Source of the DNA: JAEUSE01 sp964648985
Lineage (GTDB): Bacteria > Patescibacteriota > Doudnabacteria > UBA920
DNA length: 64,000 nt
Direction of reading: 5' to 3'
NCBI GenBank assembly: GCA_964648985.1
Contig: CAZYMS010000005.1
Span: 1 to 64,000, forward strand
Part shown: positions 45,809 through 54,828 of the stretch, in pieces
Layout: each line of letters opens with the position of its first letter
Position numbering within the stretch: position 1 is the stretch's first letter
The notes under the pieces: generated by a model
What the model saw: the letters and a program-made list of their open reading frames with translations, nothing else
What the model was told of the DNA's origin: nothing
Databases searched by the model: none
Program-made: the position numbers and the translations under genes

Positions 45809-47404
45809 ATGCCTGCTCTCTACCGAACATATAGACCGAAACGATTCTCAGATGTTGTTGGGCAAACTCACATAGTTCGCACCTTGCAAAATGCGGTCGT
45901 GGCGGACAATCCTGCCCACGCATATCTGTTCTGTGGGGGAAGAGGTCTGGGCAAGACTACACTAGCCCGGGTTTTGGCACGGGCATTGAATTGTCTTGAT
46001 GTACAAAATGGCGAAGCATGCCTTACCTGTAGGGTGTGCCGGGAGATTGATGCCGGTAGTTTCCTTGATATGCTTGAAGTTGATGCCGCGTCTAATACTG
46101 GTGTTGATAACGTTCGTTCGCTTATAGACACTGTTCGCTTTCAGCCAACCTCGGGTAAGTATAAAATGTATATTATCGATGAGGCGCATATGCTTTCTAA
46201 GGGTGCGTGGAATGCGCTTCTCAAAACTCTTGAAGAGCCTCCCAGTCGCACGGTATTCGTTCTCGCCACTACTGAAGCAGGGAAGGTTCCTGCCACTATC
46301 AATTCGCGAGCACAGGTCTTTGGCTTTAATAAGTTTTCCGAGACTGAACTTGTGGAGCAGCTTGCGTCGGTCTTGGATCAGGAACACCGTACACTTCCTA
46401 AAGAATTTCTCACGTTCATCGCACACGCAGCTGACGGCGGCATGCGTGATGCGCTTACTCTCTTAGATCAGGTATTTTCTTTGGGGCCTAACCCAGCGTT
46501 TTCAGACGTTGAGCGCCTCCTTGGTAAAACCAGCCGAGAATTACTCTTTGAATTATTTCGTATAATACGGACTGGTACCCCAGAGGAGCTCCCCCGGTTT
46601 TTCCAAGAGTTAACAGCTACCTATTTTGACATGCAAGCTGTGAATCGAGATATACTGGAGCTCCTTCGAGAGCTCTTGGTAGCGCGTTTAATGCCTATGA
46701 GGCCTGAATTTCCCACTGACGTGGCTACTGCGAGTGAGTGGTACACAGAGCAAGATTTATTATTTTTGCTTAGGCAGTATCTTAGATCGTATAAAGAAAT
46801 ACCAGGAAGCCCTGAAGGCTCACTCCCGTTGCTTATTGCTAGCCTTGAGGCGCTCTATAAAATACAGCCATCAGCAAGTAGTGGTGGTAGGGTGGGCAAA
46901 TCTCAAAATAGTGAACCAGGTCCTGAGGCGCACCCAGCTACTCGTCCGTCAGCTGCCCCAAATTTGGTACCTGAGATTCCCGTCCCTGCACCGAGTGCCC
47001 CACAAAAAGCAGTAGCGGCTTCGGTATTGCGCAATACAATGGTAGAGCGGGTTGCTACGGTAGATGAAACCTTTACCTTGGATGGGCAAAAGGTTAGAGA
47101 ATCATGGTCGGATGTATGCAATAAGCTAAAAGATATTAACGGTCCACTGGGTACTCTGGTACGGAATTCCCCAATTTGTTCCATAGAGGGCAATTCTATA
47201 GCAATAGGGGTAAAATATCTCTTTCATAAGGAGCAATTAGAGTCCACAAAGAATAAGCAGCTTATAGCACAAACCGTATCAGCGTTTTTTGGCGGGCCTG
47301 TAAGGGTATCTGCTCAATTTATAGAGCGAGAAGAGTCAAGCGCTTCAACAGGCGAGATACTTACAGACGCTCTCAAAATTTTCGGTGGCGAATTAGTGGA
47401 ATAA
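45809..47404 (+). CDS. dnaX: DNA polymerase III subunit gamma/tau
   Basis: 531 aa clamp-loader ATPase. YRTYRPKRFSDVVGQ, Walker A GGRGLGKTT (residues 43-51), a four-Cys zinc module (C-x9-C-x2-C-x2-C around ALNCLDVQNGEACLTCRVC), DEAHMLSKGAWNALLKTLEE, and sensor 1 LATTEAGKVP. The arginine-finger motif is NSRAQVF rather than the usual SRCQRF. A Pro/Ala linker (residues 375-410) and a C-terminal domain follow. No slippery A run for a gamma-type frameshift was seen. Confidence 0.95.
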   Translation: MPALYRTYRPKRFSDVVGQTHIVRTLQNAVVADNPAHAYLFCGGRGLGKTTLARVLARALNCLDVQNGEACLTCRVCREIDAGSFLDMLEVDAASNTGVDNVRSLIDTVRFQPTSGKYKMYIIDEAHMLSKGAWNALLKTLEEPPSRTVFVLATTEAGKVPATINSRAQVFGFNKFSETELVEQLASVLDQEHRTLPKEFLTFIAHAADGGMRDALTLLDQVFSLGPNPAFSDVERLLGKTSRELLFELFRIIRTGTPEELPRFFQELTATYFDMQAVNRDILELLRELLVARLMPMRPEFPTDVATASEWYTEQDLLFLLRQYLRSYKEIPGSPEGSLPLLIASLEALYKIQPSASSGGRVGKSQNSEPGPEAHPATRPSAAPNLVPEIPVPAPSAPQKAVAASVLRNTMVERVATVDETFTLDGQKVRESWSDVCNKLKDINGPLGTLVRNSPICSIEGNSIAIGVKYLFHKEQLESTKNKQLIAQTVSAFFGGPVRVSAQFIEREESSASTGEILTDALKIFGGELVE

Positions 47405-47455
47405 TATATCTGCACCAAATAAATGTCCGGGTTAGTATATGTATAGTAGGTACGA

Positions 47456-47461
47456 TATAAT
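47456..47461 (+). promoter_or_regulatory. -10 element before the HtrA gene
   Basis: TATAAT, with a weak TTAGTA at 47432-47437 (18-base spacing). It lies 16 bases before the ATG, so the message would be almost leaderless. Confidence 0.45.
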
Positions 47462-47476
47462 TAAAATTCATTTTTT

Positions 47477-48718
47477 ATGATGGATACAGACCAAATTACA
47501 CCCATGCGAGAAGAGCCTCAAGGGCCAGCCCTAGCGCAGTCTTTGCCATGGCGCCTCGTTTCCGTGGTAGTTCTAATAAGCTTAGTTGCTGGATTTCTCG
47601 GTGGTTACGCAGGAGCCCAAAGACGCACGCAACCAGTCACAGACAGAGGTATAAATGCTTCTTCTATTACCATTACGGAAAATTCCGCAATAGTGGATGT
47701 GGTTAAAAAGGCCAGTCCCGCAGTTGTCTCTATAGTTATTTCAAAGGATCTCAACAAAATTCCGGGATATGGTAGGAATCCTTTTGGATTTGATCCATTT
47801 GATCAGTTATTTGGGTTTAATAGGACCACTCCGCAAACACCCCAAGAACCTAACGTTCAAAAAATTGGAGCCGGGAGCGGATTCTTTGTTACAAGTGACG
47901 GCCTTATTCTAACCAATAAACATGTAGTCGCCGATGCGTCTGCCAATTATACGGTCTTACTAAGCGACGGAAAAAGTTATGAAGCAAAAGTAGTCGGTAT
48001 TGACCCAGTTAATGATATAGCATTGGTGAAGATCGACATTGCTAATGCGCCTACCTTAGTTCTCGCAAGTTCTGATAATTTAGAGATTGGTCAAAGCGTT
48101 ATTGCTATTGGTAACTCCCTGGGTCAATATTCCAATACCGTAACAACCGGAGTTATTTCAGGAATAGGCAGAAGCATTACTGCTGGCGGAAACGATGGCG
48201 CAGAACAGCTCGAGGGCGTCATTCAAACAGATGCAGCAATTAACCCAGGTAATTCAGGTGGTCCACTTTTGAATATTGCTGGGCAAGTCATTGGTATAAA
48301 TACTGCAATAGACCAAGAGGGTCAATCCGTAGGATTTGCCATCCCTTCAAATGATGCTCGAAAAGATCTTGATAGCTTTACTAAAACAGGTAAAATAACA
48401 CGGCCATTTCTCGGAGTCAGATACCTCATGATTACTCCTGATATAGCAAAGCAGCAAAAATTGCCTAGAGAATATGGGGCGCTTGTGTCTCGGGGGGAAC
48501 AGATGAAGGATGTTGCTGTGGTTCCTGGTAGTCCAGCAGATAAAGCAGGGGTAATAGAGAACGATATTATTCTAGAGGTGAATGGGCAAAAGCTCGATGA
48601 TCAACATACCTTGGCGGGGGTATTACGTAAATTTTCTACTGGAGACGCTATTACACTAAAGCTGTACCGTAAGGGTGAAGAGAAGACAGTATCAGTAACG
48701 TTGGAGGAAGCAAAGTAA
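47477..48718 (+). CDS. HtrA/DegP-like serine protease with PDZ domain
   Basis: 413 aa. One membrane helix at about 25-46 anchors it facing outward. Trypsin-like S1C domain with the catalytic triad: His in LTNKHVVADA (about 149), Asp in VNDIALVKI (about 179), Ser in NPGNSGGPL (about 260). One PDZ domain at about 310-410 (VVPGSPADKAGVIENDII). Membrane-anchored quality-control protease of the DegS/HtrA type. Single unit between dnaX and ruvX. Confidence 0.95.
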   Translation: MMDTDQITPMREEPQGPALAQSLPWRLVSVVVLISLVAGFLGGYAGAQRRTQPVTDRGINASSITITENSAIVDVVKKASPAVVSIVISKDLNKIPGYGRNPFGFDPFDQLFGFNRTTPQTPQEPNVQKIGAGSGFFVTSDGLILTNKHVVADASANYTVLLSDGKSYEAKVVGIDPVNDIALVKIDIANAPTLVLASSDNLEIGQSVIAIGNSLGQYSNTVTTGVISGIGRSITAGGNDGAEQLEGVIQTDAAINPGNSGGPLLNIAGQVIGINTAIDQEGQSVGFAIPSNDARKDLDSFTKTGKITRPFLGVRYLMITPDIAKQQKLPREYGALVSRGEQMKDVAVVPGSPADKAGVIENDIILEVNGQKLDDQHTLAGVLRKFSTGDAITLKLYRKGEEKTVSVTLEEAK

Positions 48719-48720
48719 AA

Positions 48721-48796
48721 TAGCTTGCTAGCCCAAAGCTTCTTAGGTTTTCAGATATCGTATTGAAGCAAAAAAGCTAAAAAGCAAAAAAGCTAT
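48721..48796 (+). repeat. paired-word element, TAGCTTGCTAG/AAAAAGCTA family, before ruvX
   Basis: ATAGCTTGCTAGCCCAAAGC on the left faces AAGCAAAAAAGCTAAAAAGC on the right, ending at the start codon. Confidence 0.85.
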
Positions 48797-48797
48797 T

Positions 48798-49184
48798 ATG
48801 CGAGTACTCGGAATTGACTACGGAGAAAAACGAATAGGGCTGGCAGTGTCGGACGAGCTCGGTATGCTTGCCCGTGAGCTTAAAATTCTCTCCCCGAAAG
48901 ATTTTTTCAAAGAGTTGTCCGCCCTTATACTTGAATTTGAAGTTGGGTCTGTGGTTTTGGGGTGGCCGCTGAGCATGAGTGGGAGCGAGACTGATAAGAC
49001 TCGCGAAGTCGCTGAGTTTAAGCTGAAAATAGAACATATTGTTACAATACCTGTTATACTTATGGATGAGCGCTGGTCTAGTAAGATGGCGAGTCAGCTA
49101 CCAGGTGGTCACAAAAATCTTGATAGCCTGGCCGCACAGATTATTCTGCAGAATTATTTAGACAAACAAAAAAGTAGTCAGTAG
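48798..49184 (+). CDS. ruvX: Holliday junction resolvase-like protein RuvX/YqgF
   Basis: 128 aa RNase H-fold nuclease. First acidic residue in MRVLGIDYGEKRIGLAVSD, then VVLGWPLSMSGSE and MDERWSSKMA, and the final Asp in NLDSLAAQIILQNYLD. Processes 16S rRNA ends and/or Holliday junctions in the family. Normal length. Confidence 0.93.
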   Translation: MRVLGIDYGEKRIGLAVSDELGMLARELKILSPKDFFKELSALILEFEVGSVVLGWPLSMSGSETDKTREVAEFKLKIEHIVTIPVILMDERWSSKMASQLPGGHKNLDSLAAQIILQNYLDKQKSSQ

Positions 49185-49250
49185 TTAGAATGCAGTAGTC
49201 AGTATTAAATCCTGACAACTGACAACTGACAACTGACAACTGATTACTGG
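49185..49250 (+). repeat. paired-word element, GTAGTCAGT/ACTGACAAC family, before galT
   Basis: AGTAGTCAGTAGTTAGAATG on the left; on the right four tandem copies of a 10-base unit CTGACAACTG/ACAACTGACA. Confidence 0.87.
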
Positions 49251-49251
49251 C

Positions 49252-50238
49252 ATGAGCGAATTTCGGCAAAATCCAATTACAAAACAGTGGGTACTTATTG
49301 CTCCCAAGAGGGCAATGCGGCCAGACCAATACAAAACATACAGTGTTATGGCTGGTGTGCCTGAACAGGATCCAGCCTGCGTCTTTTGTCCTGGCCGAGA
49401 GCCGGAAAATAACGAGCTTTTTCGCTATCCAACGGGTAGAGATTGGCAGATTTGGGTTATAGAGAATAAATTCCATGCGCTGGATAGTATAAAAGTTTAT
49501 AGGCATAAGGAATTTTATACCTCTATGGCAGGTCATGGGAGCCATGAGGTCGTGGTTACAAGGAGACACAATGAGCCAGTTGCCTTGCAGTCTGCTGCAA
49601 CTATTGAATTATCGCTGCAGACATTTATAAATCGCTACACTGTTTTGGCTGAAGATGAAAAAGTTGCGTATATACAAGTTTTTCATAATCATGGTCGAGA
49701 TGCAGGAGCGTCTCTTATCCACCCTCATTACCAAATAATGGCAACTCCTATCGTGCCTCCGCACATACATCAAGAGGTGGCAGGATGTTATCATTATTAT
49801 CAGCTCAATAAGACGTGCATATACTGCGACATAATTACGGAAGAGCGCACGGTACAAGACAGGGTGGTATTTGAAACCGATGATTTTATAGTCCTCTCTG
49901 CATATGCGTCACGTAAACCATTTGAGACTTGGGTTCTTCCCAAAAAGCACGGGGCGCGTTTTGAACAAATGAGTAACAGTGAGCTCAAAAACTTGTCATA
50001 CGTTTTGAAGACAGTACTCGGACAGCTCTATACTAAATTAGCAGATCCTCCGTTAAACTTTTACTTTCATACGATGCCTCTTGCTCGGAGTGAGCATACC
50101 ATGCGGGAAGAAGGTAGCTATCACTGGCATTTAACAATATTTCCACGTATCACAATATGGGCAGGTTTTGAGTATGCTACAGGTATTCCTGTAAACCCTA
50201 TGCCACCAGAGCAGGCAGTAGAATTTTTAAAGAGCTAA
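49252..50238 (+). CDS. galT: galactose-1-phosphate uridylyltransferase-like HIT-superfamily enzyme
   Basis: 328 aa. Zinc pair CVFCPG, then NKFHAL, GSHEVVVTRR, and the active-site HPHYQIMATPIVPP, where the second His is the nucleophile (HPHGQ in E. coli, so Gly to Tyr here). A second HIT-like half with CIYCDII and a final HWHLTIFPR completes the usual duplicated fold. It exchanges UMP between UDP-glucose and galactose-1-phosphate, or another sugar phosphate; substrate is not certain. First gene of the sugar cluster. Confidence 0.85.
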   Translation: MSEFRQNPITKQWVLIAPKRAMRPDQYKTYSVMAGVPEQDPACVFCPGREPENNELFRYPTGRDWQIWVIENKFHALDSIKVYRHKEFYTSMAGHGSHEVVVTRRHNEPVALQSAATIELSLQTFINRYTVLAEDEKVAYIQVFHNHGRDAGASLIHPHYQIMATPIVPPHIHQEVAGCYHYYQLNKTCIYCDIITEERTVQDRVVFETDDFIVLSAYASRKPFETWVLPKKHGARFEQMSNSELKNLSYVLKTVLGQLYTKLADPPLNFYFHTMPLARSEHTMREEGSYHWHLTIFPRITIWAGFEYATGIPVNPMPPEQAVEFLKS

Positions 50239-50248
50239 TCACCTATAT

Positions 50249-50938
50249 ATGAAAAAACTTATTATCGGGAACTGGAAGTTAAATCCTATAACTGTGAAAG
50301 AGGCGGTAGCTCTTGCTAAGAAGATAGACCCAAAACCAAAGCATGAGGCTGTTATTTGTCCTCCTGCAGCATTCTTGGCATCTGTGCAATATCCACGACT
50401 TGGTGCTCAGGATTGTTTTTGGGAAAATAAAGGCGCACATACGGGGCAGGTTTCGCCTCTTACTCTGAAAAGCCTGAAGGTAAAATATTGCTTAGTAGGT
50501 CATAGTGAACGCAGAAATACTGGAGAGACAGAAGAAGGAATTCACAAAAAGATTGAATCCTTACTCTCAGTTGGTATTACCCCAGTTTTGTGCGTTGGCC
50601 ATGGCACCTCAGTAAAGTCAGATGATCTGGAGGTGGTAGATATAGTTAGAGCGCAGCTCAAGAGTGCTTTAACTGGGGTTGATGCAGCTAAAGTTGTGGT
50701 TGCCTATGAACCCGTGTGGGCAATTGGTACTGGTACGCCAGCTACGCCCGACCACGCAGAAAAGATTGCTCTATTTATTAAGACTAAATTTGGTGTTAAG
50801 CGGGTTATTTATGGAGCTAGTACAAACCCCTCAAATGCAAGAAGCTTTTTAATGCAACCCAACATCGATGGTCTATTACCTGGCGGTGCCAGTCTTTTGC
50901 CAAAGGATTTTAATGCAATGATTAATCTGGCTTTCTAG
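50249..50938 (+). CDS. tpiA: triosephosphate isomerase
   Basis: 229 aa, shorter than the usual 250. GNWKLNP (Asn, Lys), GHSERR (catalytic His), AYEPVWAIGTG (catalytic Glu), loop region after TPATPDHAEK and DGLLPGGASL. Interconverts dihydroxyacetone phosphate and glyceraldehyde 3-phosphate. 10 bases after galT. Confidence 0.93.
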   Translation: MKKLIIGNWKLNPITVKEAVALAKKIDPKPKHEAVICPPAAFLASVQYPRLGAQDCFWENKGAHTGQVSPLTLKSLKVKYCLVGHSERRNTGETEEGIHKKIESLLSVGITPVLCVGHGTSVKSDDLEVVDIVRAQLKSALTGVDAAKVVVAYEPVWAIGTGTPATPDHAEKIALFIKTKFGVKRVIYGASTNPSNARSFLMQPNIDGLLPGGASLLPKDFNAMINLAF

Positions 50939-51011
50939 CTTGTAGGTTTTTAGCTTTCTAGACCGTGCCTTGAAGCTAAAAAGCTAAAAAGCTAAAAAGC
51001 TAAAAAGCTCT
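50935..51011 (+). repeat. paired-word element, AGCTTGTAGG/AAAAAGCTA family, before rpiB
   Basis: AGCTTGTAGGTTTTTAGC on the left; four tandem GCTAAAAA units on the right. Near-copy of the element before the aldolase (60838-60922). Confidence 0.9.
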
Positions 51012-51012
51012 C

Positions 51013-51456
51013 ATGTTATATATCGCATCTGATCACGGAGGGTTCACTTTAAAAGAACAACTTAAAGCGTGGCTGCTCGCAGAAGCTGGCCGTATATCCG
51101 ATCTTGGACCCGAAACCTTGGTGCCTAGTGATGACTACCCAGATTATGCTAAAAAGGTTGCGGGCAAGGTATCTAAGAAGCCAGATGCCGATTTTGGTAT
51201 ACTCATATGTCGCAGCGGCCAAGGTGTATGCATTGCTGCTAATAAATTTAAAGGGGTACGCGCAGGTCTGGTCTGGAATGTAAAAGAAGCAAAAGCAAGC
51301 CGTAATGACGATCATACAAACATTTTGTGCTTGCCGTCCGATTATATAAATTTCAAACAAGCACAGACTATTGTAAAAACCTGGCTAGAAACACCCTGGT
51401 CAAAAGATGTTAGGCATGTAAGGCGCATAAAAAAAATTAGCAAACTCGAATTATAG
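51013..51456 (+). CDS. rpiB: ribose-5-phosphate isomerase B (RpiB/LacAB family)
   Basis: 147 aa. IASDHGGFTLKEQLKAWL, DYPDYAKKVA, and the catalytic CRSGQGVCIAANKFKGVRAG (active Cys in CRSGQG), with ARNDDHTN-like SRNDDHTNILCLPSD. Interconverts ribose 5-phosphate and ribulose 5-phosphate. Confidence 0.93.
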   Translation: MLYIASDHGGFTLKEQLKAWLLAEAGRISDLGPETLVPSDDYPDYAKKVAGKVSKKPDADFGILICRSGQGVCIAANKFKGVRAGLVWNVKEAKASRNDDHTNILCLPSDYINFKQAQTIVKTWLETPWSKDVRHVRRIKKISKLEL

Positions 51457-51488
51457 TTTAATGGTGGTTTGGACACTCTATTGCGACT

Positions 51489-53066
51489 ATGGTTACACCA
51501 TTTGCGAGCATGGAACAAAATAATAACGTTGAACCTCCTAGATTAAGGGGGTTGTTAGGTAAGTTTTGGTTTTTAGGGTTAGTTTTAATATTATGTGGAC
51601 CCTTATGGATGATGTTCGATCCGGGTGATTTAGAAATAGGAGAAATTCTCTATTTTGGTTTGTCTCTTCTTATTTTACCGGTCCTTTCCTTGTTGCTCTT
51701 TGTTGCTTTACTAGGCTTAGTATTGCGCGTTACATACAAGCCGAAAACGTGGAGTGTATATGTTATGGGTGTGTTGGTTGCGGGGCTCAGCGCATTGGTA
51801 TTGGCAAGTCATAGGACGCTAGGTCATATGGCATTTAAGGCCGATATTGTGATTGGTCCTTTGCGTTATTGGCATGTCGTAGTTGATGCGATTGCAGTGG
51901 TCGCATGGATTATTGGACTTATATGGTTATTTAGTAAAGGGCAACAGAGTGCTATTCGAGCCCTGTGGGGATACACGCTCATAACTATTCTAATGGGGAT
52001 ATGTTTGCCTGCTGGTATTGGAGCGTATTCACAAGCAATAAGTAAGTCGTCCCCCGAGTGGACCGCATGGAGGCAAGGGGAGGCAAGTGAGCGAATCTGT
52101 AGCAATGTACTGTCCCGTGACAGGTATGATTGCTATCAGAAACTTGCTTCTGACACGAACACTCTCGACTACTGTGCACAGTCACGACCTGACCTAAGCT
52201 GCGCTCGGCCATTTGCCTTAAAGGGAGATTATAGCTTTTGTAATAATTCTATGCTGGTAAAGGATAACCCTAAGGGCTGGCATCCTGAAGAAGTTGAGCT
52301 TGCATCTGGTGGGTCTGAGAAATACCAGAAAGAATTTTCTTTAAGTAGTAATGATCTTATTCCGGTATACTGTGTTGCTGGTTTGTTGCACCAGCAATGG
52401 GCCGCGGATTGTGATTGGTTACCCCAGCAATCTGCCAGCGAGTGTCGTACTCAGGAGGTTGGACTAGCATGTAACTATCTAGAAAATCACGCTCGGCCTG
52501 CATGCCTAAAAGCCCTTGGGGGAGAGGGTCTGTTCACTCAGGGCTGGTTTGATACGAATTTTCACATTTGGAATAATAAAGCTGTAAATTTTTATCCTAG
52601 TGGTACCGGTGCTACTGAATCGCTTGGCTATCTGCGTATCCCCGTAGGCAACGCTACGGTATCTCGGGCATTTGATTCTGACCTTCCGAATAACGATGTA
52701 ATAGTAAGACGCATCTTTCATGTACCTGGCCAGTCGGGGCGGGATGGTACTGTGGCTGGGACATTTTTCGGTGCTGCTTCCCGGACTGCATCTATGGAAG
52801 CGGTTGAGAAAGCGGTATATGCTACTAACTACGAGCTACGACAATCTCCGGTATTGAATGATCAAAGCATTACCCTATTCGGCCAGCAGGCTCGGATGCG
52901 TACGTATAGTAATGCCGATACCTATGCATTACGAATTACATTTCGAGTCTTAACTTTTCGCTATAAAGATGCCAATTATGCTATGCTTTTTGATTCGTCG
53001 AGCACCTCGATAGATTGGCAAAATTTCCTTTCGCACATGTCACTACAAACTATATGGCAACAATAG
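51489..53066 (+). CDS. membrane protein with large Cys-rich outside domain, unknown function
   Basis: 525 aa. Four membrane helices lie in residues 25-190 (GLVLILCGPL, LILPVLSLLLFVALLGLVL, VYVMGVLVAGLSALVLASH, and VVDAIAVVAWIIGLIWLF, plus a further one after it). The remaining 330 residues are outside and hold about 16 Cys between residues 200 and 345 (ERICSNVLSRDRYDCYQKLA and so on), likely disulfide-rich. The last 150 residues form a separate domain. No family recognised. It overlaps the rpe start by 13 bases. Confidence 0.65.
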   Translation: MVTPFASMEQNNNVEPPRLRGLLGKFWFLGLVLILCGPLWMMFDPGDLEIGEILYFGLSLLILPVLSLLLFVALLGLVLRVTYKPKTWSVYVMGVLVAGLSALVLASHRTLGHMAFKADIVIGPLRYWHVVVDAIAVVAWIIGLIWLFSKGQQSAIRALWGYTLITILMGICLPAGIGAYSQAISKSSPEWTAWRQGEASERICSNVLSRDRYDCYQKLASDTNTLDYCAQSRPDLSCARPFALKGDYSFCNNSMLVKDNPKGWHPEEVELASGGSEKYQKEFSLSSNDLIPVYCVAGLLHQQWAADCDWLPQQSASECRTQEVGLACNYLENHARPACLKALGGEGLFTQGWFDTNFHIWNNKAVNFYPSGTGATESLGYLRIPVGNATVSRAFDSDLPNNDVIVRRIFHVPGQSGRDGTVAGTFFGAASRTASMEAVEKAVYATNYELRQSPVLNDQSITLFGQQARMRTYSNADTYALRITFRVLTFRYKDANYAMLFDSSSTSIDWQNFLSHMSLQTIWQQ

Positions 53067-53692
53067 TACCAGCAATCTTAGAAAAAACAAAAGAAGATTT
53101 TCAAGCACGAGCTCAAAGATTTGAGCGCCTTTTGAACGTTCAAAGAATTCAGGTAGATGTAGCAGATGGCAAGTTTGTTGGGAATACTACACTCCTGGCC
53201 TCGGATATAGACGTGCTCAGTCCGAACTATATATGGGAGGCGCACCTCATGGTAGAAGAGCCTGTAGATTTTTTTGATTACCAAATGCTTGGGTTTACGG
53301 TAATCATTGTGCATTTTGAAGCGTTTAAAAACGAGCGCGTACTTGTATCGTCATTGGCCCAAATTCGCACACTGGGGCTTAAGGTGGGCTTGGCATTTAA
53401 TCCAGAAACTCCCATTGCCTTAGTTGCGCCCTATGTAGATTACATAGATCAGTTCACAGTATTGAGTGTGCACCCGGGTATGCAAGGTGCGAAATTTGTT
53501 ACGGAATCCCTTGGTCGTATTGCCGGGTTGCGTGCTGCGTGTCCGCATGCAATTATAGAGGTCGATGGGGGGATTTCTCTTGAAACCGCAAAAGCAGTAG
53601 CACTAGCTGGTGCAGACATGCTGGTAGTTGGCTCTGCTCTTTGGGATGATACTAGTAGAATATTTGAGGACTTACAAGCCTTAGTTGTATAA
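53054..53692 (+). CDS. rpe: ribulose-phosphate 3-epimerase-like protein
   Basis: 212 aa from ATG 53054, overlapping the previous gene's end. TIM-barrel with IQVDVADGKFVGN (Asp), WEAHLMVEEP (His), FTVLSVHPGMQGAKF, and IIEVDGGISLETA (Asp), AGADMLVVGSALW. Epimerises ribulose 5-phosphate to xylulose 5-phosphate. The HPGMQGAKF stretch stands where most enzymes have NPGFGGQxF, so activity should be tested. Confidence 0.85.
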   Translation: MATIVPAILEKTKEDFQARAQRFERLLNVQRIQVDVADGKFVGNTTLLASDIDVLSPNYIWEAHLMVEEPVDFFDYQMLGFTVIIVHFEAFKNERVLVSSLAQIRTLGLKVGLAFNPETPIALVAPYVDYIDQFTVLSVHPGMQGAKFVTESLGRIAGLRAACPHAIIEVDGGISLETAKAVALAGADMLVVGSALWDDTSRIFEDLQALVV

Positions 53693-53698
53693 CCACTT

Positions 53699-54556
53699 AT
53701 GACTAATACGTCATTGGCAAGAACAAATAGTCAGCCCGGGATAATGCTTAATCAAGTATTGCCTATCTTTTTAACGCTGGTTGTATTTTTAGCATTGGTG
53801 GGAGTGTTGTGGGGGGAAATATATCTTCTGAACAAGACAGCGCAGAGTGGGATAGGTCTTCAGCTGCATGTGGGCGATATTCTCCTTGGATTAACTATTT
53901 ACCTAAAAACTTCCGTAGATTTTGCCATTTTTATGGCCCGACTCATGGAAACTAATTCTGGAGTAAAGAGTCGCATAGCAATTGAACTGGGTACAGCCGT
54001 AGGGAATGCTGCGGGAACTATGGTTGTGTTGGCGCTGTGGGCGTTTTTCAAAGAAGTGCGGCCTTTGCTTGCCTTAATGATACTTATTGCGGCATTGGTG
54101 CTTTTTCAACTTGCAGAAGAAGGCCTGGAGCATGCTAAAGATGGTGATGCGCGATATCCTCGATGGTTTCGAAAGTTTGTATCTGCACTTGAATACGTAC
54201 TTGAACGGATAAATAGGGCCATTGCTCCGGTGCTGCGATATATAATTCCCAAAGTCAGTATGTCAGGACGTGGGGGCTTGCGTTTCTGGCCCTTAATGGG
54301 ATTTGCATTTACTATTCCTTTCATATTGGGTTTGGATGACTTTGCTGGCTATGTTCCAGTATTTAATGTGGTAAATGTATATGGTTTTGCGGTGGGCGTG
54401 TTCGCGGGGCATATGTTGTTAAATATTTTGCTCTATATTTCACCCACTGCAACAGTTCGGGTGGTAAAAAACCCAATTATATCCCTTGTGGGTAGCTTGG
54501 CATTTATCGGATTGGCAATATGGGGTATAGTAGAGGTAGTGCATTTATTGGTGTAA
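53699..54556 (+). CDS. polytopic membrane protein of unknown function
   Basis: 285 aa, about seven membrane helices in two groups split by a hydrophilic basic segment (about 140-195). Acidic residues sit inside helices in TSVDFAIFMARLM and in GLDDFAGYVPVFNVVNVYGF, a pattern seen in ion and metabolite transporters. No family recognised. It lies 6 bases after rpe and 4 before the next gene, so it is part of the sugar operon. Confidence 0.6.
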   Translation: MTNTSLARTNSQPGIMLNQVLPIFLTLVVFLALVGVLWGEIYLLNKTAQSGIGLQLHVGDILLGLTIYLKTSVDFAIFMARLMETNSGVKSRIAIELGTAVGNAAGTMVVLALWAFFKEVRPLLALMILIAALVLFQLAEEGLEHAKDGDARYPRWFRKFVSALEYVLERINRAIAPVLRYIIPKVSMSGRGGLRFWPLMGFAFTIPFILGLDDFAGYVPVFNVVNVYGFAVGVFAGHMLLNILLYISPTATVRVVKNPIISLVGSLAFIGLAIWGIVEVVHLLV

Positions 54557-54560
54557 ATCT

Positions 54561-54815
54561 TTGAAACAAAAACGGTTGCTATATGAACTATGCGGGTATG
54601 GTGGAATGATGTGCATTCTGTGCGCGTACCTTAGTGTCTCTTTTGGATGGCTTCGCGCGGAGGGTTTCTCATACCAGGGCCTTAACTTAATTGGCTCTAT
54701 CGGAAATATTATGTACTATCGCTATAAGCGTGCATACTCAGGAGAAATCCTTGATGCAGTATGGGCCTTTGTTGCAGTACTTGCAATTGTGCGACTGCTC
54801 AGTATTTGGTTATAA
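54561..54815 (+). CDS. small CBU_0592-like membrane protein
   Basis: 84 aa, TTG start 4 bases after the previous stop. Three hydrophobic segments; CGYGGMMCILCAYLSVSFGW followed by YQGLNLIGSIGNIMYY matches the pattern I recall for CBU_0592-type small membrane proteins. Function unknown. Confidence 0.6.
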   Translation: MKQKRLLYELCGYGGMMCILCAYLSVSFGWLRAEGFSYQGLNLIGSIGNIMYYRYKRAYSGEILDAVWAFVAVLAIVRLLSIWL

Positions 54816-54828
54816 CTATTTCGAAACT

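Noticed and set aside
50969..51009. CRISPR-like array of short direct repeats (GCTAAAAA units), also at 60890-60920 and 49214-49250
   Set aside because: Units are 8-10 bases with no spacers and no cas genes; they are arms of the paired-word elements.
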